64,000 nt of DNA from NCBI RefSeq assembly GCF_030013905.1, contig NZ_CP124862.1, positions 3,041,051 through 3,105,050 on the forward strand, given 5' to 3'. Each line of letters opens with the position of its first letter. Position 1 is the stretch's first letter. The notes under the pieces were generated by a model, which was not told where the DNA came from, searched no databases, and saw only the letters and a list, made by a program, of their open reading frames with translations. The DNA comes from Petroclostridium sp. X23 (GTDB lineage Bacteria; Bacillota; Clostridia; SK-Y3). Positions 1 to 8,870 of this stretch are shown piece after piece. The translations under genes and the position numbers were made by a program.

Positions 1-506
1 TTTACGCCAGATCCCTTGTGATTATCCACATATGCTTGTATATCTTTCTCGCTGATTGTTCCTTGAGGCCCTGTTCCTGTAACTAAAGATAAATCAACAT
101 TCAGCTCTTGCGCTAATTTCTTTGCACGCGGAGATGCTTTAACTCTACCGGTGTTCCCACCGACTGACGTATTATTAGCAGGTGCTGCCCCAGCAGCTTT
201 CGGAGCCTGTTCTTCCGCTTTTGGCTCTTCCGCTGCAGGCTCTCCTCCCAGCAGACCCGAAATATCTTCATCCGCTCCGCCAATAATTGCCAACGGCTTC
301 AAAACGCCAACTACACCTTCTTGTACAAATATTTTCCTTAGAACACCACTCGCTGACGCTTCTATTTCATTGGTCAGCTTATCTGTTTCAACATCAAATA
401 ATACCTCACCTACAGTAACGGACTCCCCCTCCGCTTTACGCCAATTGGATACCGTTCCTTCGGTCATTGTCAATCCTAATTTCGGCATTACTACTAATTC
501 TGCCAT
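1..506 (-). CDS. acoC: Dihydrolipoamide acyltransferase (E2) of acetoin-type dehydrogenase, 3' truncated
   Basis: The gene runs off the left window edge; 168 codons are visible. It begins MAELVVMPKLGLTMTEG, the usual start of an E2 lipoyl domain, and Lys43 in ETDKL is the lipoylation site. An Ala/Pro/Glu-rich linker (about residues 85-120) follows, then an E3-binding domain containing ASPRAKKLA and GTGPQGTI (about 122-160). The catalytic domain lies outside the window. E2 carries the acyl group from E1 to CoA; here the context (acoX, acoA, acoB, AcoR-like regulator) points to acetoin dehydrogenase, although pyruvate or branched-chain substrates cannot be excluded. It is the last visible gene of the aco operon and is separated from acoX by a 117-bp gap holding a long hairpin. 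Confidence 0.9.
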   Translation of the reverse strand, partial: MAELVVMPKLGLTMTEGTVSNWRKAEGESVTVGEVLFDVETDKLTNEIEASASGVLRKIFVQEGVVGVLKPLAIIGGADEDISGLLGGEPAAEEPKAEEQAPKAAGAAPANNTSVGGNTGRVKASPRAKKLAQELNVDLSLVTGTGPQGTISEKDIQAYVDNHKGSGV

Positions 507-547
507 ATATCATACCCCCTGTATTTTTTACTTGATTTATCATTGTT

Positions 548-617
548 TTAGTGAGGAGTGGGGAGTGGATAGTGGGGAGATCATAAAAACTCTCCACTAT
601 CCACTCCTCACTCAATG
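548..617. repeat. Hairpin-forming GTGGGGAGTGG repeat between acoX and acoC
   Basis: The left arm AGTGAGGAGTGG...ATAGTGG and the right arm CCACTATCCACTCCTCACT are inverted around a short A-rich loop. The same wording (ACTCCCCACTCC..CACTCCTCACT) recurs at 19057-19090. As RNA it would form a strong stem inside the aco operon just before acoC. It could be a processing site or an attenuator, or simply an inserted repeat. Confidence 0.6.
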
Positions 618-623
618 GTTCTT

Positions 624-1625
624 TCACCCAACCGTTTCGAAAAAACCGTTTTGTTGTGCGACCTCTAGAGTCTTTTTTATATCCACATGATTGGGACCGT
701 TTCTAGTGATTCTGAATGCCAGCCGATCACCCTTCTGAAATACAATCTCCCTTTCACCGTCAACCGCTATCGTACCTTTAAAACTCACAATGTACTCGTA
801 ATATTCATCTATATTTAATTTCTTAGGCGTGCTGATGGAAACAGGAATCACCAACCCGGCTGCCATGGGTGCCATAATATTACACTCTTTTACATTCACA
901 TTTACAAAAGCACCAAAATTATCCTCTTCGGTAATAACGGTTTTAGCTCCCACCACCGATGAAAAACCAATGGACGCCGGATGGCACTTGGATACGAATA
1001 CCATTGCAATATCCTCCACATTCCATATCGCTTTTGCACCTACAAATACATCTTTAGAAACAACTGCATCTATAAGCGCGATATCTGTGAAAGTCCCATT
1101 CCGATAAATCTCTATCCTTTTATCTTTTTTGACGAGGTGAGCACTCTCGTATTTTCTTGAAGCAACAACCGCTGCCGCCATTCCTGCTACCGTTCCCTCT
1201 ATCATCTCCGGATAAACATTATTGGTTCCGGTAGAGATTCCAATCAGCGGAGTCTTTTGAATGGATTTCGCCGCAGCCCGATTTGTACCGTCTCCTCCTA
1301 ATACCACCAAACACCCTACACCCATCTCCTCCATCATTTGAGCAGCATTGATGGTATCTTCCACGCTATCGTATATATACATATTTAATATTTCAATATC
1401 CGCTTTCAACTCTTTAGACGTTTTCAATTTATCAATGACTCTATAACCCATATGATATGAATCCGGCATGAGATAAAATTTCTCAACGCCACACTGCTGC
1501 GCTCCAAGAATAAGCCTTTCAATAATATTTATTTTCTCGTTATTATCTATAACTGTCGCATGAGATACAAGTCTTCGGATATCCTTTCCCGAAGCAGGAT
1601 TTGCTATAATACCAACAGAAGACAT
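624..1625 (-). CDS. acoX: AcoX, NAD kinase-like protein of the acetoin operon
   Basis: A 333-aa protein of the ATP-NAD kinase fold, with an N-terminal GIIANPASG motif and the diagnostic GGDGT loop at residues 110-114. The family occurs mainly in acetoin dehydrogenase operons, where its exact role is unresolved; deletion studies in other bacteria found it dispensable for acetoin growth. The start ATG is preceded by AAGGTGG. It lies downstream of acoB with a 63-bp gap that contains a 13-bp-arm hairpin, and upstream of acoC. Its presence is the best argument that this dehydrogenase acts on acetoin rather than pyruvate. Confidence 0.85.
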   Translation of the reverse strand: MSSVGIIANPASGKDIRRLVSHATVIDNNEKINIIERLILGAQQCGVEKFYLMPDSYHMGYRVIDKLKTSKELKADIEILNMYIYDSVEDTINAAQMMEEMGVGCLVVLGGDGTNRAAAKSIQKTPLIGISTGTNNVYPEMIEGTVAGMAAAVVASRKYESAHLVKKDKRIEIYRNGTFTDIALIDAVVSKDVFVGAKAIWNVEDIAMVFVSKCHPASIGFSSVVGAKTVITEEDNFGAFVNVNVKECNIMAPMAAGLVIPVSISTPKKLNIDEYYEYIVSFKGTIAVDGEREIVFQKGDRLAFRITRNGPNHVDIKKTLEVAQQNGFFETVG

Positions 1626-1645
1626 ACTGCCACCACCTTAATAAG

Positions 1646-1680
1646 GCACTTAAGAGACCAGTCAAGTGTCTCTTAAGTGC
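1646..1680. promoter_or_regulatory. Intercistronic hairpin between acoB and acoX
   Basis: GCACTTAAGAGAC (1646-1658) and its exact complement GTCTCTTAAGTGC (1668-1680) form a 13-bp stem with a 9-nt loop. No long U-run follows, so it looks more like an RNA stabiliser, processing site or partial attenuator than a full terminator. It could set the ratio of E1 to the downstream acoX and acoC products. Confidence 0.6.
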
Positions 1681-1688
1681 TGTATACA

Positions 1689-2660
1689 TTAAAATAAACC
1701 TTTAATAGCAGTGATAATATCCGATGCATTCGGAAGCACATAATCTTCAAGAGTAGGACTGAATGGGATCGGAGTATTTAATGCTCCCACTCTTACGATA
1801 GGGGCATCACATTCAAAGAAATATTCTTCTGCAATAAGTGCAGAGATTTCTCCACCGAAACCACCTCTTTTACACTCTTCTGTCACAATAACCGCTTTAT
1901 GTGTTTTTGAGATAGAGTTGAAAATGGTCTCTTTATCCAAAGGATATAAGGATCTTAAATCGATGACTTCTACACTGACCCCTTCTTTGGCAAGTGCTTC
2001 TGCCGCACTCAGCGAATCATATACTTGCTTTCCATAGGTGATTACCGTAACATCCGTTCCTTCTTTCTTTATTTTCGCTTTACCGAAAGGAATTGGGTCA
2101 ACAGTGTCTGCAACATCATTTTTCATTGCATACAAAGCCTTATGTTCCAGATACATAACCGGATTATCATCTTCAATCGCTGTAAGCATAAGTCCGATCG
2201 CATCTTCAGCATTAGATGGGTATACTACTTTCAGGCCGGGTATATGTGTAAGCCATGCTTCCAAAGATTGAGAATGCTGTGCAGCCGCACGTACGCCTCC
2301 GCCTCCCGGCAAACGTACAACCATAGGCAGTGTGATTTTACCTCCGAACATATATCTCATTTTCGCTGCTTGGTTCACCAATTGATCCATACCTACAGTC
2401 AAGAAGTCAACAAACATGAGCTCTGCAACAGGTCTTAATCCCGCACCGGCAGATCCTACTGCAGCACCAATGATAACTCCTTCCGAGAGAGGTGTATCCT
2501 TTACCCTTTTTTCTCCGAATTCATCATACAGTCCTGCTGTTACACCGAAGCATCCTCCGAATAACCCTACATCTTCTCCCATGATAAATACATTCGGGTC
2601 TTGCTTCATTTTTATTTGCAATCCTTCTTTAATCCCTTGTGCATATGTCATTTTTCTCAT
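1689..2660 (-). CDS. acoB: Acetoin dehydrogenase E1 beta subunit
   Basis: 323 aa, the usual length of the beta chain of a two-subunit 2-oxo-acid dehydrogenase E1. It has the N-terminal transketolase pyrimidine domain (FIMGEDVGLFGG at about 25-36, with the conserved Glu that activates thiamine diphosphate; RLPGGGGVRAAAQHSQS in the middle) and the C-terminal transketolase domain (VEVIDLRSLYPLD). It pairs with the acoA product to decarboxylate or cleave the substrate and acetylate the E2 lipoyl group. Its ATG overlaps the acoA stop by 4 bp, implying translational coupling; an AGGAGG lies 10 nt upstream. Substrate assignment to acetoin rests on the operon context. Confidence 0.88.
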   Translation of the reverse strand: MRKMTYAQGIKEGLQIKMKQDPNVFIMGEDVGLFGGCFGVTAGLYDEFGEKRVKDTPLSEGVIIGAAVGSAGAGLRPVAELMFVDFLTVGMDQLVNQAAKMRYMFGGKITLPMVVRLPGGGGVRAAAQHSQSLEAWLTHIPGLKVVYPSNAEDAIGLMLTAIEDDNPVMYLEHKALYAMKNDVADTVDPIPFGKAKIKKEGTDVTVITYGKQVYDSLSAAEALAKEGVSVEVIDLRSLYPLDKETIFNSISKTHKAVIVTEECKRGGFGGEISALIAEEYFFECDAPIVRVGALNTPIPFSPTLEDYVLPNASDIITAIKGLF

Positions 2661-3643
2661 CTAACACGTACCTCCTCTACGATGTCGGTATAAATATCCT
2701 CAACAGCAGATTCATATGACGGATCTTTACTCTGCATTGCGAAATCTATTGCCTCATCAATCCAAGTATCCACTTCGGCCTGAAGCTCGGAAAGTTGTTT
2801 TTCTGTCATAACGCCATTTTCAAGCATATGTTTTTCCAATCTTGGAATAGGATCTTTCTTCTTCCATTCTTCAACTTCTTCATTGGTTCTGTAAGGAGTG
2901 GGGTCTCCTTCAAAGTGACCGCGATATCTATAAGTCTTACATTCGATCAACGTAGGTCCTTGGCCTTGTCTTGCTCTTTTAACAGCTTCATTCGCTGCTT
3001 CGTACACGGCAAATATATCATTGCCGTCTACTGTGATGCCCGGCATATTATAAGCTACCGCACGGATGGAGATATCGGTAATTGCTTGATGTTTTGCTTG
3101 GCTGGTAGAAATACCGTATCCGTTATTTTCGCACATAAAAATAACTGGAAGTTTCCAAACGCTTGCCATATTCATCGCTTCATGGAATGTACTTTGGTTG
3201 GTTGATGCGTCTCCGAAGAAACATACGCAAACCTGGTCTGTTCCCTTATATTGCGCAGCCAATGCGGCACCTACCGCAATATTATGTCCGGCTCCTACAA
3301 TCCCGTTGGCACCCAAAATTCCTTTTGTAGCGTCAGCAATATGCATTGATCCGCCTTTACCTTTGCAGTACCCGCTTTCTTTTCCAAAAAGTTCTGCCAT
3401 CATATATTTGAGGTCTCCGCCTTTAGCCAATATGTGACCATGACCTCTGTGTGTACTTGTAATATAATCATCGTCGGTTAAATTCGCACAGGCTCCGGTC
3501 GCAACCGCCTCTTCACCGATATATAAGTGAACAAATCCAGGGATTTTTCCCTCTGCAAAAAGATTCATTGCTTTTGTTTCAAACTTTCTGATTTTAAGCA
3601 TTTGTGTATACATTTCAATAATTGCTTTATTTGATATTTTCAA
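2657..3643 (-). CDS. acoA: Acetoin dehydrogenase E1 alpha subunit (TTG start)
   Basis: 328 aa. The thiamine diphosphate/Mg motif is complete: GDA at residues 144-146 and NN at 173-174, spaced as in the family; STHRGHGH (63-70) is also typical. The start codon is TTG, supported by GGAGGG seven bases upstream and by the natural N-terminus KISNKAIIEMYTQML; no better ATG lies nearby. It follows the Lin0512 gene by 21 bp and overlaps acoB by 4 bp. The 328-aa length fits AcoA better than longer pyruvate dehydrogenase E1 alpha chains. It is part of the operon driven by the -24/-12 promoter at 4390-4405. Confidence 0.88.
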   Translation of the reverse strand: MKISNKAIIEMYTQMLKIRKFETKAMNLFAEGKIPGFVHLYIGEEAVATGACANLTDDDYITSTHRGHGHILAKGGDLKYMMAELFGKESGYCKGKGGSMHIADATKGILGANGIVGAGHNIAVGAALAAQYKGTDQVCVCFFGDASTNQSTFHEAMNMASVWKLPVIFMCENNGYGISTSQAKHQAITDISIRAVAYNMPGITVDGNDIFAVYEAANEAVKRARQGQGPTLIECKTYRYRGHFEGDPTPYRTNEEVEEWKKKDPIPRLEKHMLENGVMTEKQLSELQAEVDTWIDEAIDFAMQSKDPSYESAVEDIYTDIVEEVRVR

Positions 3644-3664
3644 AATGTTCCCTCCTCACTTTTT

Positions 3665-4027
3665 TCACTTCACACATACTTCTATACATGCCACCGCTAT
3701 TTCAATACTATTATCCTTGTCCCCGAACCGCGGAAAGTAAAGTCCGGGAACTTTCAGTCCCCCGTCTACAGCTTTAATACTTTTTTGGCCTACCGGCAAA
3801 CATTCTTTTATTCTCTGTTCATCGATTTCCTCAGGTCTTGAAACGGCAACCGTGACATTCACAATGACATTTTCATCAATGCTGTCTTCCTGAAGATTTA
3901 CTACCTCGTTCAGTCCGATAAGACAGCTCTTTGATATAGCATCTTTCACAGCCTTTTCCGCTGCCTTGTTGACATCCTGTCCATGGAAGTCCGCCCCAAC
4001 ACCTATTTCAATCACATAGCGCTTAAT
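3665..4027 (-). CDS. Lin0512-family protein, probable ATT start
   Basis: A conserved protein of unknown function (Lin0512 family) with the hallmark ADFHGQDVNKAA near the N-terminus. The first conventional start codon is GTG at 4015, but it has no ribosome binding site. Reading four codons further upstream gives ATT-AAG-CGC-TAT, so the protein would begin (M)KRYVIEIGVG, the N-terminus I expect for this family, and AGGGGG then sits seven bases before the ATT. The stop of the preceding DUF6506 gene overlaps that Shine-Dalgarno. I therefore place the start at 4027 (120 aa), a rare AUU initiation. Function is unknown; location between a sigma-54 promoter and acoA suggests a role in the same pathway. 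Confidence 0.75.
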   Translation of the reverse strand: MKRYVIEIGVGADFHGQDVNKAAEKAVKDAISKSCLIGLNEVVNLQEDSIDENVIVNVTVAVSRPEEIDEQRIKECLPVGQKSIKAVDGGLKVPGLYFPRFGDKDNSIEIAVACIEVCVK

Positions 4028-4038
4028 AAAATCGCCCC

Positions 4039-4335
4039 CTAAAACAAATCATCTCCACTTTTGTGATCTAATCCCGGATGGCTATCAAACCGCACAACTC
4101 CAACCTTTGCTTTGCCTTCCACAGCCTCGCATACTTTTGCAACTCCCTTGTGTCCGAAACCGCCACACAGCTCTATGGCCGTAACCCCTCCCTCAACCAG
4201 TTTTTTTGCTTGTTCTGCTGCAGACCGGTATGAATCCACGCCTACGGTGATTAAGTGTACCGCTTCTGTTTCCACTACCGCTTGGTGCAGTTCCGGCTGC
4301 GCATTTGGTGCAAGAAATATAAATGCCGCCTTCAA
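4039..4335 (-). CDS. DUF6506-family small protein, first gene of the aco operon
   Basis: 98 aa, soluble, beginning MKAAFIFLAPNAQPELH and containing ELCGGFGHKG and RFDSHPGLDHKSGD, which I recognise as the DUF6506 family. No biochemical function is known to me. The conserved Cys, His and Asp residues (CGGFGHKG, FDSHPG) could bind a ligand or metal, but that is inference. It is the first gene behind the sigma-54 promoter, 54 bases downstream of the -12 element, and its stop codon overlaps the ribosome binding site of the Lin0512 gene. The pair seems to be an accessory module of the acetoin operon. Confidence 0.75.
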   Translation of the reverse strand: MKAAFIFLAPNAQPELHQAVVETEAVHLITVGVDSYRSAAEQAKKLVEGGVTAIELCGGFGHKGVAKVCEAVEGKAKVGVVRFDSHPGLDHKSGDDLF

Positions 4336-4389
4336 AGCTATAAGAACCCCTCCTTTTAATTTATTGGCATGCCTTACATTTATATATTA

Positions 4390-4405
4390 AGCAAATATTA
4401 TGCCA
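4390..4405 (-). promoter_or_regulatory. Sigma-54 (-24/-12) promoter of the aco operon
   Basis: On the minus strand the sequence is TGGCATAATATTTGCT, matching the TGGCAY-R-N4-TTGCW consensus with correct spacing between GG and GC. It lies 54 bp upstream of the DUF6506 start. An AcoR-like sigma-54 activator is encoded at 10484-12433, so the regulator and target are in the same window. Confidence 0.85.
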
Positions 4406-4537
4406 AAATCGGAGACTAAGTCTTTTTATCATATGCCTTGCATGCAAATAGCCGAATAAAAAAGCAACTACGGTAAATACATGAAGACTAAATTATTTTT
4501 TGAATCATATATTTTGCAGCTTTTTTCCTATCGGATA

Positions 4538-4581
4538 GTTTCATTTTGACAAAGTAGTCTCAAGACAGTCTCATTTTGACA
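4538..4581 (-). promoter_or_regulatory. Direct repeats upstream of the aco promoter, candidate activator site
   Basis: Two 14-bp direct repeats, TGTCAAAATGAGAC (4568-4581) and TGTCAAAATGAAAC (4538-4551) on the minus strand, are spaced 30 bp apart (about three helical turns) and lie 130-175 bp upstream of the -24/-12 promoter. That is where enhancer-binding proteins usually bind. The core also reads TTGACA on the other strand, so a sigma-A element is an alternative, and I found no copy near the ackA promoter. Confidence 0.4.
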
Positions 4582-4627
4582 CTAGATATTTGCAAATTTT
4601 AAATTCTATCATCCACTACAACCTCAT

Positions 4628-5485
4628 TCATCCGATTGTCAGCTTCTCCATGCCGATGGCTGCATTATATGAGCTTCGGACAAAGGGACCCGCCGCTACA
4701 TACTTGAATCCTTTCTGTAAAGCAGCATTCCTCAGTTCATCAAATACACTGTCGGTAACATATTCATACAGCGCAACGTGCCGGGAAGATGGTTGAAGAT
4801 ATTGGCCGACAGTTAGGATATCACAACAAACATTAAGCAAATCATCCATGACTGTTAAGACCTCTTCTCTTTTTTCTCCCAATCCCACCATAATGCCCGA
4901 CTTCAGAAATATTTTGTCATCCATCTGCTTTACTTGCTTAAATAGTTCCAGCGATCTTTGGTAATCTGCTTGAGGACGTACTTTGCTATAAAGCGACGGG
5001 ACTGTTTCAACATTATGGTTTATGATTTCCGGACGGGCACGTGCAATAGTCTCCAATGCCTTCCAATTGCCCTGCAAGTCCGGAATAAGTACTTCAACTG
5101 TAGCATGGGGGTTTAATTCTCTTATGCGGCAAATGGTTTCAGCAAAACAAGAGGCCCCACCATCTTCCAAATCATCTCTGGTAACTGATGTGACAACAAT
5201 ATGCTTTAACCCGAGATTTTGGCTTGCTTTCGCCACATTCAGCGGTTCTTCCTCATCTACCATCGTTGGGCTTCCTTTCTTAACAGCACAAAATGTACAT
5301 CCTCTTGTACATATTTCTCCAAGGATCATAAAGGTAGCGGTTTTGTTGGAAAAACACTCGGCTACATTAGGACATTGCGCCCCTTCACATACGGTATGTA
5401 AAGACATACTTCTAAGAAGTGCATCCATTTCAGTGATACTTCGCCAGTCCGATACCCTCTTTCTAACTTTTGATGTATTCAACAT
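4628..5485 (-). CDS. lipA: Lipoyl synthase
   Basis: 285 aa radical-SAM enzyme that inserts two sulfurs into protein-bound octanoyl groups. Both iron-sulfur clusters are visible: the auxiliary cluster cysteines C33, C38 and C44 (CEGAQCPNVAEC) and the radical-SAM cysteines C59, C63, C66 (CTRGCTFC). The C-terminal RSSYNA motif (from residue 270), which ligates the auxiliary cluster through serine, is present. The start overlaps the end of lipB by 23 bp, so the two are translated together. The product would mature the lipoyl domain of the neighbouring acoC-encoded E2. Confidence 0.95.
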   Translation of the reverse strand: MLNTSKVRKRVSDWRSITEMDALLRSMSLHTVCEGAQCPNVAECFSNKTATFMILGEICTRGCTFCAVKKGSPTMVDEEEPLNVAKASQNLGLKHIVVTSVTRDDLEDGGASCFAETICRIRELNPHATVEVLIPDLQGNWKALETIARARPEIINHNVETVPSLYSKVRPQADYQRSLELFKQVKQMDDKIFLKSGIMVGLGEKREEVLTVMDDLLNVCCDILTVGQYLQPSSRHVALYEYVTDSVFDELRNAALQKGFKYVAAGPFVRSSYNAAIGMEKLTIG

Positions 5486-6167
5486 TACTTCTCCCCTTAA
5501 AATGATCTAGTGTAACTTCGTTCAACTCTATGTCCAGCACCGAACTGAATCTTTCTTGTACATGCCGTATAACGTCATCATCATTTACTTCTGCAATATA
5601 ATCATCCAAAGAAGCGATTCCGAATTCTGTAATACCGCAGGGATTAATCATTGTAAAATACTTCTTTTGCACTTGTATATTAAATGCAAAGCCATGCATT
5701 GTAATCCACTTCTTCATTCCTACACCAATAGCCGCTATCTTTTTATCTCCTATCCATACTCCAACATATTTCGGCTTCCTTCCCGCTGTAATCCCGTATG
5801 CTTTAAGGGTCTGAATAATTACCTCTTCTAACTGGTTTATGTACCATCGCGTGTCTTTCTTTAAGTAATTCAAATTGAGAATAGGATACGCAACCAGCTG
5901 CCCCGGCCCGTGGTAGGTAATATTCCCCCCTCTTCTTGTTTCAAATACTGTTATGCCAAGCCGCTCCAGCTGTTGTTTGGACATCAACAGATTATCCTGT
6001 CCCCCTTGGGTACCAACCGTAAATACATGCTTATGCTGCAGCAGCAGTATGATTCCTTGTGTTTGCTCCTGATGAACCAGTTGAAATGCTTTTTCTTGTA
6101 GTTCCAGTCCTTCTTTGTAGTCTACTAATGCATTTATTTTTACTAATTGACATTTCACTTTCATCAT
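5463..6167 (-). CDS. lipB: Octanoyl-ACP:protein octanoyltransferase
   Basis: 234 aa. It transfers octanoyl from acyl carrier protein to the lipoyl-domain lysine, the step before LipA. The family signature RRGGNITYHGPGQLVAYP spans residues 78-95, the conserved lysines occur in DKKIAAIGV (141-149), and the catalytic cysteine is C177 in INPCGI. It is followed by overlapping lipA. It starts 47 bp downstream of hppA, so it may share transcripts with that gene, but I see no clear promoter or terminator in the gap. Confidence 0.95.
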   Translation of the reverse strand: MMKVKCQLVKINALVDYKEGLELQEKAFQLVHQEQTQGIILLLQHKHVFTVGTQGGQDNLLMSKQQLERLGITVFETRRGGNITYHGPGQLVAYPILNLNYLKKDTRWYINQLEEVIIQTLKAYGITAGRKPKYVGVWIGDKKIAAIGVGMKKWITMHGFAFNIQVQKKYFTMINPCGITEFGIASLDDYIAEVNDDDVIRHVQERFSSVLDIELNEVTLDHFKGRSNVEYIKS

Positions 6168-6214
6168 CCTTCCATAAATTAACGCATTGTACTACCCCTC
6201 TCAAAGCATCAGCG

Positions 6215-8212
6215 TTAAAACAATCCTCCGAATTTCAGGATCAACGGCCCGAAAACAAGGGACACAATGGTCATAAGCTTAATCAATATGTTGATGGACG
6301 GGCCTGCGGTATCTTTAAAAGGATCTCCTACCGTATCGCCTACTACAGCCGCCTTATGGGCATCACTGCCTTTATGGCTGTGTTTCCCTTCTTCAATATA
6401 TTTTTTAGCATTATCCCAGGCACCCCCTGCGTTTGCCATCATAATGGCCAGCAGTACTCCGGTCACAAGGGCTCCGGCCAACAGTCCGCCTAATGCTTCC
6501 GCTCCCAGTATGAAGCCTGCGGCTAACGGTGCCGCTACGGCTAACAGTCCCGGCAGCAGCATTTCTTTTAATGCAGCTTTGGTACTGATGTCTACGCATT
6601 TGGTGTACTCGGGTTTTGCTTTTCCTTCCAATATTCCGTCAATCTCTCTAAACTGCCTTCTTACTTCTTCACACATCTGAAATGCCGCTTTTCCGACAGA
6701 CTCCATGGTCATTGCGGAAAATAGAAACGGCAGCATTCCGCCCAACAGCAATCCGATGACTACCAGCGGATTCATGATGTCAATTTTCTGTAAACCCACA
6801 GCTTGGGAATAAGAAGCAAATAAAGCCAATGCCGTTAATGCCGCAGAACCGATGGCAAATCCTTTTCCTATGGCGGCTGTGGTATTCCCTACCGAATCCA
6901 GTTTGTCGGTAATCTTACGTACCTCTTTTGGCAGCTCCGACATTTCGGCTATACCGCCGGCATTATCGGCAATAGGTCCGTATGCGTCCACCGCCACCGT
7001 AATCCCTGCCGTGGAAAGCATGCCTACCGCTGCCAGGGCGATGCCGTATAACCCCATAAATTTAAATGCGACCAGAATCCCTGCCGAGATTAATAATAAC
7101 GGCCACATTGTCGAATACATACCTACTGCCAGTCCGCTGATAATGGTGGTAGCGGCTCCGGTATCCGATTGTTTTGCGATCTTTATGACATGCTTGTAGT
7201 CTCCCGAGGTATATATCTCAGTAACCTTTCCGATCCCTATTCCTGTCACCAATCCCGAGGCGATTGCCCAAAACGCATTTAAGTCACCAAATATATGCCT
7301 GCTTAATAAAAAAGCAATCACAATCAATACAGCCCCGCTTATATATGTCCCTCTTTCTAACGCTTTTGCCGGATTAGCACTTTTGCTTCCCTGAACCAAC
7401 AATATTCCGATGATGGAAGCTGCAACTCCTCCCGAAGCCATGAGAAGGGGAAATATCACCCCATTTACAGGATCGATTTGGGGAATGGCTACGGCCAGCG
7501 TCATGGCGGATATAATGGAACCTACATAAGATTCGAATAAATCCGCTCCCATCCCTGCTACATCCCCTACGTTATCCCCTACATTATCGGCGATGACAGC
7601 CGGGTTTCTCGGATCATCTTCAGGAATATTAGCTTCTATTTTCCCTACCAGATCGGCGCCTACATCCGCCGCTTTGGTATAAATACCGCCGCCGACACGC
7701 CCGAAAAGCGCAATGGACGATGCACCCAATCCAAATCCCGTAATCATCTGAATCTGTTCTTGCCCAAGAAAGATATAAAGAATGCCTATGCCTAATACGC
7801 CTAATCCCGCTACCGACATTCCCATGACCGCTCCGCCTTTAAAAGCAACTCCGAGGGCCTTATTCATCCCTCCCTGCCGGGCCGCGTTTGCTGTTCTGAC
7901 ATTGGCTTTGGTGGCTACTTTCATACCAAAGAAACCTGCCAGCGCAGAGAAAAAAGCTCCCAACAAGAAACAGTGCGCAGTAGTCCAACCTATTCCCAAA
8001 CCTAAAATAACATATAAAATACCGGTAAAAATCATCAGTGCTTTATACTGCCTCGATAAAAAGGCCATGGCTCCTTGTTGAATATACATGGATATTTCTT
8101 TCATTCTTTCTGTACCGATATCCAGCTTATTAATGGTTATCGAAAGGAAATAAGCAAACAACAGTGCTGTAATCCCCAGCATCGGAGCAGTAACATAATA
8201 ATAGTTCATCAA
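6215..8212 (-). CDS. hppA: Membrane-bound cation-pumping pyrophosphatase, K+-dependent type
   Basis: 665 aa, rich in transmembrane segments (about 15-16). It hydrolyses pyrophosphate and pumps H+ or Na+ outwards. The substrate-binding region [19 protein letters not shown] (about 199-217) is intact. GNTTAA (442-447) carries Ala at the position that separates K+-dependent enzymes (Ala) from K+-independent ones (Lys), so K+ stimulation is expected. I cannot tell H+ from Na+ transport from the sequence alone. The neighbours are lipoate genes and acetate kinase. A PPi-type phosphofructokinase at 22345-23616 suggests that pyrophosphate is an energy currency in this cell. Confidence 0.95.
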   Translation of the reverse strand: MMNYYYVTAPMLGITALLFAYFLSITINKLDIGTERMKEISMYIQQGAMAFLSRQYKALMIFTGILYVILGLGIGWTTAHCFLLGAFFSALAGFFGMKVATKANVRTANAARQGGMNKALGVAFKGGAVMGMSVAGLGVLGIGILYIFLGQEQIQMITGFGLGASSIALFGRVGGGIYTKAADVGADLVGKIEANIPEDDPRNPAVIADNVGDNVGDVAGMGADLFESYVGSIISAMTLAVAIPQIDPVNGVIFPLLMASGGVAASIIGILLVQGSKSANPAKALERGTYISGAVLIVIAFLLSRHIFGDLNAFWAIASGLVTGIGIGKVTEIYTSGDYKHVIKIAKQSDTGAATTIISGLAVGMYSTMWPLLLISAGILVAFKFMGLYGIALAAVGMLSTAGITVAVDAYGPIADNAGGIAEMSELPKEVRKITDKLDSVGNTTAAIGKGFAIGSAALTALALFASYSQAVGLQKIDIMNPLVVIGLLLGGMLPFLFSAMTMESVGKAAFQMCEEVRRQFREIDGILEGKAKPEYTKCVDISTKAALKEMLLPGLLAVAAPLAAGFILGAEALGGLLAGALVTGVLLAIMMANAGGAWDNAKKYIEEGKHSHKGSDAHKAAVVGDTVGDPFKDTAGPSINILIKLMTIVSLVFGPLILKFGGLF

Positions 8213-8384
8213 TAATCCCCCTGTATAATTGATATATTGTAATCTTTATATTTATTGCTTGTATACTTGCTATCCCTCAAAAAAGAAATATACTTCTCTC
8301 CTAACTTTACAGATAAATTTTAAGCTTTTTCTATAATACCCATCCCATTAAATTATTTTGTTACAAGACCAAATATCTCTTATT

Positions 8385-8870
8385 TTATAGTGCACTTTCG
8401 GTACTTTCCTGCACCGGTTCTTGCTTGGCCATTAATATTCCGATTTTTTCGGAGATATATCCCAATATGGCTCCGCATACTAATGCAATTAGCGTAGCTT
8501 TCAAATCAAAATTGCTGCCGAAATAGCTTGCACATCCTATAAATTGTCCGGGAATGAATTGATATAAAGAGAAGTTTCCCAGTAAAACCATTATAAAGAC
8601 TATAACAGCTACAGCCACCCCTAGTCCTACTGCTTGCCCTAACGAAGCGGATACAAGATTACCGATTTGTAAGATCGCATACCCCCATAATACTCCGGTA
8701 ATGTTTGTGACCAGCGTATATTTTACTCCTGCCATCTTTCCGCCAACCGCATAAAAAGTAGCCCAAGATAAAAACCCAATCCAAGCAACCAAGCCATAGG
8801 ATATACTTGCAGTTGTCCACAATCCAGCTAATATCCCTACGCTTATTCCCAACGCCGTTAATAATTTCAT
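8385..8870 (-). CDS. DUF1097-family membrane protein
   Basis: 161 aa with about five hydrophobic segments and the family features GFLSWATFYAVGG near residue 37 and the FIPGQFIGCASYF region near 105. The family (including E. coli YcdZ) is of unknown function, possibly a small transporter. The start is preceded by AGGAGG. It is 173 bp downstream of ackA on the same strand, with no terminator that I can see between them, so it may be transcribed from the sigma-54 promoter of ackA. An acetate or acetaldehyde channel role is only speculation from this neighbourhood. Confidence 0.8.
   Translation of the reverse strand: MKLLTALGISVGILAGLWTTASISYGLVAWIGFLSWATFYAVGGKMAGVKYTLVTNITGVLWGYAILQIGNLVSASLGQAVGLGVAVAVIVFIMVLLGNFSLYQFIPGQFIGCASYFGSNFDLKATLIALVCGAILGYISEKIGILMAKQEPVQESTESAL

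Noticed and set aside
151..690. 179-codon plus-strand frame opposite acoC and the hairpin
   Set aside because: Antisense to the E2 lipoyl domain, with no ribosome binding site or protein-like composition.
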